DNA of 64,000 nt from an uncultured Spirochaetales bacterium. GTDB lineage: Bacteria; Spirochaetota; Spirochaetia; Sphaerochaetales; Sphaerochaetaceae. Both the position numbers and the translations under genes were made by a program. The notes under the pieces were generated by a model. It saw only the letters and a list, made by a program, of their open reading frames with translations. It did not search any database and was not told the DNA's origin. The DNA is taken from contig CAKQTE010000019.1 of NCBI GenBank assembly GCA_934276485.1, positions 1-64,000 on the forward strand, given 5' to 3'. Shown here piece after piece: positions 17,468 through 26,035 of this stretch (positions within the stretch are counted from its first letter, which is position 1; every line of letters begins with the position of its first letter).

Positions 17468-18022
17468 ATGTCAATGATTTTGATCAATGGTTCTCCTAGA
17501 AAAGAGGGTTGTACATATACAGCCCTCAAGGAAGTCGCAAAAAGCCTGGAGAAAGCTGGTGTTGAGTATGAAATCATCCAAGCTTCTATGGATAGTCGCG
17601 AGATCGATGCGATAGCAAAGAAGGTAGCATCCTCCGATGGCCTTGTTGTTGGCTCTCCTGTTTATTATGCATCCGCATCAGGGTTATGCACATACTTTCT
17701 TGACGAGCTCTTTAATAGAGTCAATGGTGCAATGCGCCTGAAACCTGCTGCTGCAATTGTATCATGCAGAAGAGGGGGAGCGAGCGCAACCTTTGATCAG
17801 ATCAATAAATATTTCACAATTTCCGAGATGATAGTCGTCTCTTCAAACTATTGGAACCAAGTTCATGGAAATACTCCAGAAGAGGTTCTTAGAGATGAAG
17901 AGGGCATGCAGACAATGCGCATTCTCGGAAACAATCTCGCTTATGTGCTAAAGAGCCTTAAAAAGGCAAATCTTGAGTTGCCAGAGAGCGAGAAAAAGGT
18001 AAAAACCAACTTCATTAGATAA
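17468..18022 (+). CDS. Flavodoxin-fold NAD(P)H-dependent oxidoreductase
   Basis: The FMN phosphate-binding loop is INGSPRKEGCTYTAL at residues 5-19, followed by GLVVGSPVYYASASGLCTYF, typical of the iron-sulfur flavoprotein/NADPH-dependent FMN reductase group. CRRGGASATFDQ in the middle is also a family motif. Substrate is unknown; quinone, azo or nitro compounds are commonly reduced by such enzymes. It sits between lysS and the ABC exporter pair with gaps of 5 and 1 bp, so all four may be co-transcribed. Confidence 0.85.
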   Translation: MSMILINGSPRKEGCTYTALKEVAKSLEKAGVEYEIIQASMDSREIDAIAKKVASSDGLVVGSPVYYASASGLCTYFLDELFNRVNGAMRLKPAAAIVSCRRGGASATFDQINKYFTISEMIVVSSNYWNQVHGNTPEEVLRDEEGMQTMRILGNNLAYVLKSLKKANLELPESEKKVKTNFIR

Positions 18023-18023
18023 A

Positions 18024-19736
18024 ATGTTCAGACTTCTTAGATTTATAAAAGGTTATAGAAAAGAGTCTATACTAGCTCCATTATTCAAGCTTTTCGAAGC
18101 TATATTGGAGCTTTTTGTTCCTCTTTGTGTTGCCGCTTTAATAGATAAAGGTATCGGAGGAGGAGACAAGGCCTATATCATCAAGATGACTCTTTTGATG
18201 ATAGCACTTGGTACTGTGGGATTGCTATTTTCATTCACAGCCCAATGGTTCTCCGCATCCACTGCAATCGGATTTACCAAGAAGATGAAGAGTGCATTAT
18301 TTGCACACATACAATCACTTTCTGCTATAGATAAGGACAAGCTTGGAGATTCTACACTTCTGACAAGACTTACAAGTGATTCAAACCAAGTTCAGAGTGG
18401 AATCAATATGTTCTTGCGCCTCTTTTTGCGTAGTCCATTCGTTGTTATTGGTGCTGCAATAATGGCATTTGTTGTCGATAGTACGCTTGCTGTGATATTT
18501 GCTATCGTAATTCCGATTCTTGGTCTTATTGTCTACCTGATCATGAGACACACTGTCCCTATGTACAAAACAGTGCAATCAAAGCTAGATGCCCTAACAA
18601 AGAAGAGCAGGGAAAACCTCTCGGGAGTGAGAGTTCTAAGAGCATATTGCAAGGAAGAGGATGAGAAAGAGGAATTCAGAGAAAAAACAGAGGATTTAAA
18701 AGCAGCGCAATTGGGAGCTGGGACATATTCTTCTCTGTTGCATCCTTTGACATCTGTTCTTATTAACCTAGCTGTAATTGTACTAATCTATTTTGGATCT
18801 CTTAGGTATGAGATGAATCTCATTGCACTTGGCTCAATTATTGCACTTGTAAACTACATGAACCAAATCCTTGTAGAGCTTGTAAAGTTTGCAAATTTGA
18901 TCATCACACTCACACGTGCAATTGCTTCCGGAAACAGAATACAAAGCATCTTCGATATCCAGCCATCGATCTCAAGAGCTGAGAGAGTTGAGAATGGAAG
19001 CTTTGATGCTGAATATGCAGTTGAATTCGATAATGCATCACTAACATATAGAGAGGGTGGAAAGCCAGCTTTGTCTTCTGTTTCATTGAAGGTTAAAAAT
19101 GGAGAGAAGATAGGTGTTATCGGAGCAACAGGAAGTGGTAAGACAACACTTATCAATCTTATTCCACGACTATATGACACAACAGAAGGTTCTGTTTCTG
19201 TATTTGGCTCAAATGTAAAATCATGGGACTTGCATGATCTAAGAGATGCGATAGCTCTTGTTCCTCAAAAGCCTAGACTCTTCAAGGGTACTATAAGGGA
19301 AAACCTTCAGTGGGGTAATGAGAATGCAAGCGATGAGGATCTGATGGATGCTCTTGAAAAAGCACAGGCTCTGGACTTTGTAATGAAAAAGGATGGAGGC
19401 CTGGATAGCCCTGTTGCCCAGAATGGTAGGAACCTATCAGGAGGGCAGAGACAGAGATTGACAATCGCAAGGGCTCTTGTCAAAAAGCCACATATCTTGA
19501 TCCTTGATGACAGCGCAGCAAGCCTTGATTATGCAACAGAGTCTCGCTTGAGAGCCATGATCAAGGATTTGGATATGACGATATTTGTGGTATCACAAAG
19601 GACATCGTCACTGGTGAATATGGATAGGATAGTTGTTCTTTCTGACGGATGTGTTGATGCAGTTGCAAGCCACGAAGAGCTTCTGGAATCCAACGAGCTA
19701 TATCAAGAGATATACAACTCTCAATATGGAGAATAG
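18024..19736 (+). CDS. ABC exporter half-transporter, non-catalytic-site subunit
   Basis: Six membrane segments (residues 15-300) are fused to a nucleotide-binding domain with Walker A GATGSGKTT, the canonical signature LSGGQRQR and Walker B ILILDDS. The catalytic Glu after Walker B is replaced by Asp (LDDSAAS). The partner gene 2 bp downstream has the opposite set of changes, so the two form an asymmetric heterodimer like TM287/288 or BmrCD. Likely a drug or lipid exporter in the inner membrane; the cargo is unknown. Confidence 0.92.
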   Translation: MFRLLRFIKGYRKESILAPLFKLFEAILELFVPLCVAALIDKGIGGGDKAYIIKMTLLMIALGTVGLLFSFTAQWFSASTAIGFTKKMKSALFAHIQSLSAIDKDKLGDSTLLTRLTSDSNQVQSGINMFLRLFLRSPFVVIGAAIMAFVVDSTLAVIFAIVIPILGLIVYLIMRHTVPMYKTVQSKLDALTKKSRENLSGVRVLRAYCKEEDEKEEFREKTEDLKAAQLGAGTYSSLLHPLTSVLINLAVIVLIYFGSLRYEMNLIALGSIIALVNYMNQILVELVKFANLIITLTRAIASGNRIQSIFDIQPSISRAERVENGSFDAEYAVEFDNASLTYREGGKPALSSVSLKVKNGEKIGVIGATGSGKTTLINLIPRLYDTTEGSVSVFGSNVKSWDLHDLRDAIALVPQKPRLFKGTIRENLQWGNENASDEDLMDALEKAQALDFVMKKDGGLDSPVAQNGRNLSGGQRQRLTIARALVKKPHILILDDSAASLDYATESRLRAMIKDLDMTIFVVSQRTSSLVNMDRIVVLSDGCVDAVASHEELLESNELYQEIYNSQYGE

Positions 19737-19738
19737 CT

Positions 19739-21487
19739 ATGGCAAAGGCAAAGAAACTATCAAAAGAAAGACGAAATACAGTTATCAAGAAGCTGTTGTT
19801 GTATATAAAGCCATATAAACACTATCTGGTTCTATCCATAATATCTGCATTCGTAACAACTATCTGTACATTGGTTTTCCCTATGTTCACAGGTCATGCT
19901 GTTGATGCAATCTTAGGAGAAAAGAGCCTCTTTTTGACATATCTATTGGTTCTATTGGTTCTTGCTGCAATTGGAGCACTAACACAATATGCATTGAATC
20001 AATCAAACAACAAGTTGACTTACTCAATTGTTCAGGATATTCGAAATGATGTATTTGGACATATACAGTTCCTTCCTCTTTCATATCTTGATTCAAGATC
20101 CCAGGGAGAGGTCGTATCTAGGATCATTACCGATATCGATCAGATTGCAGATGGATTGTTGATGGGCTTTACTCAATTCTTTACGGGAGTAGTAACGATC
20201 ATTGGAACATTGATCTGTCTCTTTTACATCAATTGGATTGTTGCACTTGTAGTTGTTCTTGTAACTCCAATCTCACTTTTCACAGCTTCATTTATATCAA
20301 GACGTACATATAGACTCTTCAATGAACAAAATGAAGCAAGAGGAGAGCTAACTGGATTTACAGATGAGATGATTGCTGGAAGTAAGGTAGTAAGTGCATT
20401 CAACAGGGAAGAAGAGGCTGAGAAGACATTTGACCAATTGAATGAAAAATGGTCAAAAGCTGCTTTGTTTGCAACATTCTACTCATCTCTTACCAATCCT
20501 GTTACTCGTTTTGTTAACTCAATTGTATATACAGGAGTAGCACTCTCAGGCGGATTATCTGCACTTATAGGAAGATTGACTGTCGGTTCTCTTTCCTCAA
20601 CGCTTATGTATGCTAGCCAATACACAAAGCCATTTAATGAAATATCTGGAGTATTGACTGAACTGCAGAACGCTCTCTCTTCTGCATCCCGTGTATTTGA
20701 GCTACTGGAAGTTGAAGAGGAGAAGGAAAATCCGAATGCCAAGCAGCTTACATCTGTAGAGGGCAATATCGATATAGATCATGTTTACTTTGGCTACTCA
20801 AAGAATAAGACATTGATCAAAAATTTCAATCTTCACCTAAAGAGAGGAATGAAAGTTGCTATCGTGGGCCCTACCGGAAGTGGTAAGACAACACTTATTA
20901 ATCTGTTGATGAGATTCTATGATGTTGACTCCGGCTCTGTTAAGGTAGATGGCTTGGATATTCAAGATGTCACAAGACACTCGTTGAGATCTAAATATGG
21001 AATGGTTTTGCAGGAAACATGGCTTAAGAGTGGGACGATCAGAGATAATCTAACGCTCTCGAATCCTAATATAGCGGACGAAAAGATAGATGAAGTAATA
21101 AAACTATGTCATCTGGAGTCTTTTATAAGCACATTGCCTCTTGGCTATGATGAACCTATCAGTGATGAAGCTGGAGCTATCTCTGAAGGACAGAAGCAGC
21201 TATTGTGTATTGCACGTGCAATGCTTTCTGAACCAACGATGTTGATTCTCGATGAAGCTACAAGCTCTATCGATACTCGAACAGAGCTTGTTGTACAGCA
21301 AGCATTCGGCTTGATGATGGAAGGACGCACAAGCTTTATCGTTGCGCATAGACTATCTACTATCAAGAAAGCAGATCTCATTCTTGTACTAAGGGATGGA
21401 GATGTTGTAGAGCAGGGTAATCATAAAGAGCTCCTTGAAAAGGGTGGCTTTTACTCGGAGCTCTATAACAGTCAATTTGCTATTTGA
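19739..21487 (+). CDS. ABC exporter half-transporter, catalytic-site subunit
   Basis: Six membrane segments precede a nucleotide-binding domain with Walker A GPTGSGKTT and Walker B MLILDEATSS, which keeps the catalytic Glu. Its signature motif is degenerate (ISEGQKQL instead of LSGGQ). Combined with the upstream subunit this gives one competent site, made by this Walker A/B and the partner's LSGGQ, and one degenerate site. It belongs to the same operon as the upstream half-transporter and overlaps the convergent era gene by 8 nt. Confidence 0.92.
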   Translation: MAKAKKLSKERRNTVIKKLLLYIKPYKHYLVLSIISAFVTTICTLVFPMFTGHAVDAILGEKSLFLTYLLVLLVLAAIGALTQYALNQSNNKLTYSIVQDIRNDVFGHIQFLPLSYLDSRSQGEVVSRIITDIDQIADGLLMGFTQFFTGVVTIIGTLICLFYINWIVALVVVLVTPISLFTASFISRRTYRLFNEQNEARGELTGFTDEMIAGSKVVSAFNREEEAEKTFDQLNEKWSKAALFATFYSSLTNPVTRFVNSIVYTGVALSGGLSALIGRLTVGSLSSTLMYASQYTKPFNEISGVLTELQNALSSASRVFELLEVEEEKENPNAKQLTSVEGNIDIDHVYFGYSKNKTLIKNFNLHLKRGMKVAIVGPTGSGKTTLINLLMRFYDVDSGSVKVDGLDIQDVTRHSLRSKYGMVLQETWLKSGTIRDNLTLSNPNIADEKIDEVIKLCHLESFISTLPLGYDEPISDEAGAISEGQKQLLCIARAMLSEPTMLILDEATSSIDTRTELVVQQAFGLMMEGRTSFIVAHRLSTIKKADLILVLRDGDVVEQGNHKELLEKGGFYSELYNSQFAI

Positions 21488-22361
21488 ATATTTTATCTAG
21501 ATAGATATTGTTCTTACGCCATTTCTCGGCAGTCTTTACTTGCAAGTCCAATCTTACAGTGCTGCCGGGGAATATCTTCCTGATTTCCTTTCTGGCCTCT
21601 GTTCCTATTCTCTTGATGTTTTCGCCTTTCTTTCCAACCAGGAATCCCTTCTGGCCATCACGCTCAACGTTTATGAATGCGCGAATCCAGACAGTGCTAC
21701 TTTCTTCATCGTACTCAAGATCCTCTGTAGATACGAAGATTACATGAGGAAGTTCATCTGAAAGCTTATCCATAGCCTTTTCCCTGATGATCTCCGAGAT
21801 TCTGAACTCTAGATCTTGGTCTGTGTATTGGCTCTCGTCATACAGCAGTGCTCCTTCCTTTGCTTCTTTGAAGAGTTCTATCAAAACCTCGTCCACGCCC
21901 TCATCATCCTTTGCAGAGCATATGCAAATAGGAGAAGAAGGAAGACGCTCTGATAGAAAGAATTTAGTGTCTTCGATGTTGTTCTCTGTTAGGATATCCA
22001 TCTTGTTGATCGCACATACAACAGGAACCTTTGATGCCTTGATCATGTCTGCAATGACTTCTTCTTCCTTCTTTGCAATTCTTGTTCCATCTAGAACATA
22101 TAGAATGATGTCACTATCTTCTAGTGCAGAGATTGTGATCTCCTGCATTCTCTTGTTTATTTCCTTATCTGATAGGTGGTAGCCAGGAGTATCTGTAAAG
22201 ACAAGCTGACCACGCTGGTCTGTATATATACCCCTGATCTTGTTTCTTGTTGTCTGAGGAACCGGGCTTGTGATCGATACTTTCATCTCACAGATTGTAT
22301 TTACTAGTGTTGATTTTCCGGAAGATGGTCTTCCAATTACTGATACTGTTGCAACTTTCAT
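21480..22361 (-). CDS. era: GTPase Era
   Basis: Era is an essential GTPase that binds the 3' end of 16S rRNA and checks 30S assembly. G1 is GRPSSGKST, G3 is DTPGYH, G4 is NKMD, and the C-terminal KH domain has VGKKGENIKRIG. I start at ATG 22361, giving the family N-terminus MKVATVSVIGRPSSGKS and 293 residues; a longer frame from 22424 adds 21 residues with no support. The start has TATACT seven bases upstream and no ribosome site. It is divergent from clpP. Confidence 0.95.
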   Translation of the reverse strand: MKVATVSVIGRPSSGKSTLVNTICEMKVSITSPVPQTTRNKIRGIYTDQRGQLVFTDTPGYHLSDKEINKRMQEITISALEDSDIILYVLDGTRIAKKEEEVIADMIKASKVPVVCAINKMDILTENNIEDTKFFLSERLPSSPICICSAKDDEGVDEVLIELFKEAKEGALLYDESQYTDQDLEFRISEIIREKAMDKLSDELPHVIFVSTEDLEYDEESSTVWIRAFINVERDGQKGFLVGKKGENIKRIGTEARKEIRKIFPGSTVRLDLQVKTAEKWRKNNIYLDKIFK

Positions 22362-22368
22362 AGCCCAA

Positions 22369-22397
22369 AGTATACAGAAGATTAGACGCTCGAACAA
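22369..22397 (-). promoter_or_regulatory. era promoter, leaderless type
   Basis: On the minus strand TTGTTC (22392-22397), 17 bp, TATACT (22369-22374), then seven bases and ATG 22361. Confidence 0.55.
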
Positions 22398-22440
22398 TGT
22401 TGGAACTATCAGGGTGTTTCCCAAAAGCTTGGATTTAAGT

Positions 22441-22446
22441 TATATT
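22441..22446 (+). promoter_or_regulatory. clpP -10 element, leaderless type
   Basis: TATATT lies seven bases before ATG 22454. A weak TTTCCC at 22417-22422 could be the -35. Confidence 0.4.
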
Positions 22447-22453
22447 TCTAGGT

Positions 22454-23026
22454 ATGGAAAACGAAAACAAAGAAAAAGCTCTAGATATGGGCTTGAATGA
22501 TAAGTTAATGAAAACCAGATCATTGATGATCTCTGGCGAAATCAATAAAGACAGTGCAGATCAATTTGCAAAGGAAATCCTTGTTCTAGACAGTCTTAGC
22601 AATGATGAGATAGTTGTTTATATCAACAGCCCAGGCGGGGATGTGGATGCCGGTTTTGCAATCTATGATATGATTCGATTCGTATCCAGCCCTGTAAAGA
22701 TCGTAGGCATGGGCCTTGTAGCATCAGCTGCAGCTCTAATCTATCTATCTGTTCCAGTAGAGAGAAGATTTGCTCTTCCTAATTCAACATATTTGATCCA
22801 TCAGCCACTATCGCAGATGAAGGGTGTTGCTATCGATGTATCTATCTATGCAGACAAGATTGCTCAGCTGAGAGTCAAACTCGACCAGCTTATTGCAGAC
22901 GCAACAGGCAACACACTCGAGAAAGTTTCACAAGATACGGAAAGAGATTGTTGGATGACAGCAGAGGAAGCAAAAGCTTACTCTCTTGTTGGAAAAATCA
23001 TTACAAACAAGAAAGATCTCCAATAA
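22454..23026 (+). CDS. clpP: ATP-dependent Clp protease proteolytic subunit
   Basis: ClpP forms the tetradecameric protease chamber fed by ClpX or ClpA-type unfoldases. The oxyanion region INSPGGDVDAG, nucleophile Ser in GLVASAAALI (usually GQAASMGA), His in STYLIHQPLS and Asp in DTERDCWM are all present, so the triad is complete. The altered residues around the Ser suggest a second, divergent ClpP paralogue rather than the housekeeping copy. No unfoldase gene is adjacent. Confidence 0.88.
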   Translation: MENENKEKALDMGLNDKLMKTRSLMISGEINKDSADQFAKEILVLDSLSNDEIVVYINSPGGDVDAGFAIYDMIRFVSSPVKIVGMGLVASAAALIYLSVPVERRFALPNSTYLIHQPLSQMKGVAIDVSIYADKIAQLRVKLDQLIADATGNTLEKVSQDTERDCWMTAEEAKAYSLVGKIITNKKDLQ

Positions 23027-23037
23027 ACTAGCAAAAA

Positions 23038-24024
23038 ATGGACTTTTGGCCTTCTTCTATTGTGAAGAAGGTTATTTTTTTGAGTTTTATCATATTGTTT
23101 CTTATATCCTGCTCCCCAAATAGGAGCAAAGATAGCTTTACCGTGATCTCCTGGAATGCATATCTCTTTTTCGATAGCAGGAATGATGGTTGGGAATATG
23201 AAGGGTTTCGCATAAGCGATGGATATACAGATGCTATATACCAAGAGAGGATCAAAAGAACTGCGATAATGATGGCGAAATACTTTTCATCTGCAGATGT
23301 GATCATTCTTCAGGAAATCGAGAACAAGGGAGTCCTTGAAGACCTATTGAATGCAGGCTTGAAGAAGAAAGGTTATCGCTACTATGGATGTGCGCAAAAT
23401 GAAGATCAGCCACTATCTGTTGGCTATATCTCACGATATCGGCCAGAGAGTATCGCATTTCATGGTGTTGATGGTGCAAGAAAACAGCTTGAGCTGACGT
23501 TCACTATCAATGGAGAGCATATAAACATCCTAGCCCTTCATGCGCAAAGTAGACTGAAAAGCACCAACGAAGCTATTCGTTACGAGGAGTTTGCCCTAGC
23601 AGAAAGCATCATGTCGTCTCTTTCTGATGAGTGCTCCATTTTGATAGGAGACTTTAATGCAGATGTGAGTCTTGTTGAGGCAGGAATTGCAAATATCAAA
23701 AAATGCAAAGACATAACAACTCCGATTATTTGCACAGGGGATCCGGGAGAGTGCAGAAAAGGAGTGTTCTTCTCTCCAAGCTTGGACTATATGGGTTCTC
23801 CTGGAAAGGGAACATATTTCTATAAAGGAGAGTGGATGTGGCTAGACAATGCACTTATGCAAAGTGCATCTTTCGATAGGCGTGGTTGGGATTGGAACTA
23901 CGCTGAGATCCTTACGCCTCCGGGATTGGTTGATATAAGTGGATTTCCTATTTCTTTTGATAAATCAACAGCGCGCGGCTTTTCCGATCATCTTCCTCTA
24001 AAATGCGTGCTGAAGTATTATTAG
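23038..24024 (+). CDS. Endonuclease/exonuclease/phosphatase-fold lipoprotein
   Basis: A lipoprotein signal ends at LFLISC, so the protein is exported and lipidated. The mature part has EEP landmarks: VISWNAYLFF, VIILQEIEN, IGDFNAD and GFSDHLPLK, giving the DNase I-like metal centre. Substrate may be nucleic acid or a phospholipid/inositol phosphate. The start is uncertain: ATG 23038 has no ribosome site, and GTG 23062 would give a cleaner signal (KKVIFLSFIILFLISC). A terminator-like hairpin overlaps these starts. The glycosylase gene follows after 4 bp. Confidence 0.8.
   Translation: MDFWPSSIVKKVIFLSFIILFLISCSPNRSKDSFTVISWNAYLFFDSRNDGWEYEGFRISDGYTDAIYQERIKRTAIMMAKYFSSADVIILQEIENKGVLEDLLNAGLKKKGYRYYGCAQNEDQPLSVGYISRYRPESIAFHGVDGARKQLELTFTINGEHINILALHAQSRLKSTNEAIRYEEFALAESIMSSLSDECSILIGDFNADVSLVEAGIANIKKCKDITTPIICTGDPGECRKGVFFSPSLDYMGSPGKGTYFYKGEWMWLDNALMQSASFDRRGWDWNYAEILTPPGLVDISGFPISFDKSTARGFSDHLPLKCVLKYY
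23050..23081 (+). terminator. Terminator-like hairpin behind clpP, inside the next gene's 5' end
   Basis: CCTTCTTC (23050-23057) pairs with GAAGAAGG (23064-23071), followed by TTATTTTTTT. It probably ends the clpP transcript. Confidence 0.6.
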
Positions 24025-24028
24025 AGTC

Positions 24029-24772
24029 ATGGTTGAGAATATTAGAGAGATCCTACTAGGTGGGCAAACCTTTTCTTGGAAGGAAGTTGAGCCAGGTGTT
24101 TTCAAATCTGCTCTAAATGAGCACGTCTATACTGTAACAAAGCTTGAGGATGCTTACAAGGATGATTTTCTAAGACGTTATTTTGACCTCGATTACGACT
24201 ACGATAAAGCAAGACGGGAGATAGCGCAAAAGGACGACATTCTAAAGGAAGCTGTTGCGCTCACAGGCCCGATAAGGATTCTAAAGCAAGATGAATGGAC
24301 AGCAACCATTTCTTTCATTCTCTCTCAAAACAACAATATAAAGAGAATCTCATCGCTATATAACAAACTGTCGATGAGCTATGGCCACGAGATAGAACCA
24401 GGATGGTTTACTTTCCCAACTTCGGAAGAGCTAAAAAAAGCAACAGAAGAAAGCTTGAGAGAGCTTGGAGTTGGATTCAGGGCTCCATTTATTCTTGATG
24501 CTGTTAGAAACGCATCAATACTTGAAGAGGTGAAGAGCCTTGATTTTGATTCAGCAATGGAAAGATTGCAAACGATCAAGGGTATTGGACCTAAGGTTGC
24601 ATCGTGCATTCTTATCTTTGGCTACGGCAGGAGAGAGGGCTTTCCATTGGATGTTTGGATGAAGAAGGTAATGGCTAATTATTACCCCGATAAGAGTGTT
24701 GATTATTTCGCCCCTCACCAAGCGCTATCACAACAATATCTGTTTTCCTGGATTAGGGCAAAGGAGAGCTAA
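24029..24772 (+). CDS. OGG1-type 8-oxoguanine DNA glycosylase/lyase
   Basis: The helix-hairpin-helix motif TIKGIGPKVASCILIFGYG carries the catalytic Lys, and FPLDVWMKK holds the catalytic Asp in the arrangement of OGG1 (KVAxC...VDVxM). The N-terminal part (GGQTFSWKEVEPGVF) matches the OGG1 lead-in, and SFILSQNNNIKRI is the conserved damage-pocket helix. At 247 residues it is a compact version. It would excise oxidised guanine, a sensible function for an anaerobe meeting oxygen. It overlaps the convergent rex gene by 4 nt. Confidence 0.88.
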   Translation: MVENIREILLGGQTFSWKEVEPGVFKSALNEHVYTVTKLEDAYKDDFLRRYFDLDYDYDKARREIAQKDDILKEAVALTGPIRILKQDEWTATISFILSQNNNIKRISSLYNKLSMSYGHEIEPGWFTFPTSEELKKATEESLRELGVGFRAPFILDAVRNASILEEVKSLDFDSAMERLQTIKGIGPKVASCILIFGYGRREGFPLDVWMKKVMANYYPDKSVDYFAPHQALSQQYLFSWIRAKES

Positions 24773-25410
24773 TTTCTCTTTTTCTGTGGAAATTGCAATT
24801 CGTATAGAATCTGTTCAAGCTCGAGAGCGATGTTGATGTTATGAACGATTATGTTTCTTCCATCTTCCGTAACAGTGCTCTTGAGTGTGATAGGTGTGAA
24901 ATTCAATATTCCATTTATGCCTGCATCTATCAGACGCTGGAAGCAATCTGCAGTAGCTATCTCAGGAACTGTCATGATCGCAACCTTAACATTCAAGGCT
25001 TGCACAACTTCGTCCAAGCGTGATAGTGGATATACGCTGATCGGATGGGATGCATCTGTATAGACAATAGGATCCGTGTCGAATCCAGCAACGACCTTGA
25101 TGCCATCTGGCTCGAAGCCTGAGTAGTGCATCAATGCTTTTCCTATTCTTCCGCAACCTACTACAATGACATTCTGAACATCTCCCTTTCCAAGGATAGA
25201 TCCGATCTTGTCAATTAACTCTACAATCTCATAGCCGCCTCTTTTCTGTCCTTTGATATCCAAAACAGAGAAGTCTTTTCTAACAATTGCAGCAGAAACT
25301 CCAGCAGCATCTGCTAGATTATGTGCGAATACCTTTTCTAATCCTATTCCTCTTAGGCGATTTAGTGATCTGTAGTAGCGTGTAACACGGATGAGTAGTT
25401 CGCTTGTCAT
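24769..25410 (-). CDS. rex: Redox-sensing transcriptional repressor Rex
   Basis: Rex senses the NADH/NAD+ ratio and releases DNA when NADH is high. Residues 1-80 are the winged helix (RVTRYYRSLNRLRGIG; AAIVRKDFSVLD), followed by a Rossmann domain with VVGCGRIGKAL and GFDTDP. Length 213 is normal. AAGGA lies nine bases before the ATG. It is divergent from the NADH-linked hydrogenase operon, a classic Rex target, so it likely represses hyd and possibly itself. Confidence 0.94.
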   Translation of the reverse strand: MTSELLIRVTRYYRSLNRLRGIGLEKVFAHNLADAAGVSAAIVRKDFSVLDIKGQKRGGYEIVELIDKIGSILGKGDVQNVIVVGCGRIGKALMHYSGFEPDGIKVVAGFDTDPIVYTDASHPISVYPLSRLDEVVQALNVKVAIMTVPEIATADCFQRLIDAGINGILNFTPITLKSTVTEDGRNIIVHNINIALELEQILYELQFPQKKRN

Positions 25411-25453
25411 TGTAATTTATCCTTTTAATATGATTGAAAGTATATTAATTATG

Positions 25454-25481
25454 ATTTTAGTCATATTAATATTAGTGTCAA
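25454..25481 (-). promoter_or_regulatory. rex promoter
   Basis: On the minus strand a perfect TTGACA (25476-25481), 16 bp and TAAAAT (25454-25459) precede rex, with a leader of about 37 bases. Confidence 0.6.
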
Positions 25482-25482
25482 T

Positions 25483-25498
25483 AAAGAAAATATTCTTT
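25483..25498. promoter_or_regulatory. Inverted repeat in the rex-hyd intergenic region, candidate operator
   Basis: AAAGAA and TTCTTT are exact inverted repeats with a 4-bp spacer, the half-site geometry of Rex operators, but the bases do not match the usual TTGT...ACAA consensus. A second, imperfect repeat (25444-25454 with 25461-25470) covers the rex -10. Confidence 0.3.
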
Positions 25499-25570
25499 CA
25501 AGATAATAAATGATTTTTTATTTTCATTGTTGTATTCTAATAGGGTAGGTGAATTCAAATAGGAGGCAAT

Positions 25571-26035
25571 ATGTCCCAAAATATCTTTTCAGATGAGCTA
25601 AATAGCTTCATCTCAAAATGGCGTAATAAGCCGGGAAATCTAATTATGATTCTCCATAAAGTACAAGAGGAGTTCGGGTATATTTCCGAAGAAGCAGCAG
25701 CTGCTGTTGCAAAGGAGATCGATGTTCCACTTGCTACTATTTGGGGAGTTGTTACTTTCTATCATTTCTTTAAGCTCAACAAGCCTGGTAAGTACAACAT
25801 CCAGGTATGTCTTGGTACTGCATGCTATCTAAAGGGTGGCGATGTAATCATCGAAGAGCTTGAAAAGGTAGCAGGACTAACAGTTGGTAGCGTTACAGAA
25901 GATGGACGCTTCTCACTTGAGGCTGTTAGATGTGTTGGTTGCTGTGGTCTTGCCCCAGTTATGACAGTTGGTGGTGAAGTATTTGGTAAGGTTACCAAGG
26001 ATCAAGTAGCTGGAATTTTGGATAAGTTTGCATAA
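25571..26035 (+). CDS. hydC: NuoE-like [2Fe-2S] subunit of NADH-linked [FeFe]-hydrogenase (HydC)
   Basis: This is the 24-kDa-type subunit of the HydABC complex. Four cluster Cys are visible: CLGTACYLKGG and CVGCCGLAPV. The N-terminal helical part (KWRNKPGNLIMILHKVQEEF) is also typical. The complex couples NADH and reduced ferredoxin to hydrogen formation or its reverse. AGGAGGC precedes the ATG by five bases. The stop overlaps the next start as TAATG. Promoter candidates upstream are AT-rich and not decisive. Confidence 0.93.
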   Translation: MSQNIFSDELNSFISKWRNKPGNLIMILHKVQEEFGYISEEAAAAVAKEIDVPLATIWGVVTFYHFFKLNKPGKYNIQVCLGTACYLKGGDVIIEELEKVAGLTVGSVTEDGRFSLEAVRCVGCCGLAPVMTVGGEVFGKVTKDQVAGILDKFA

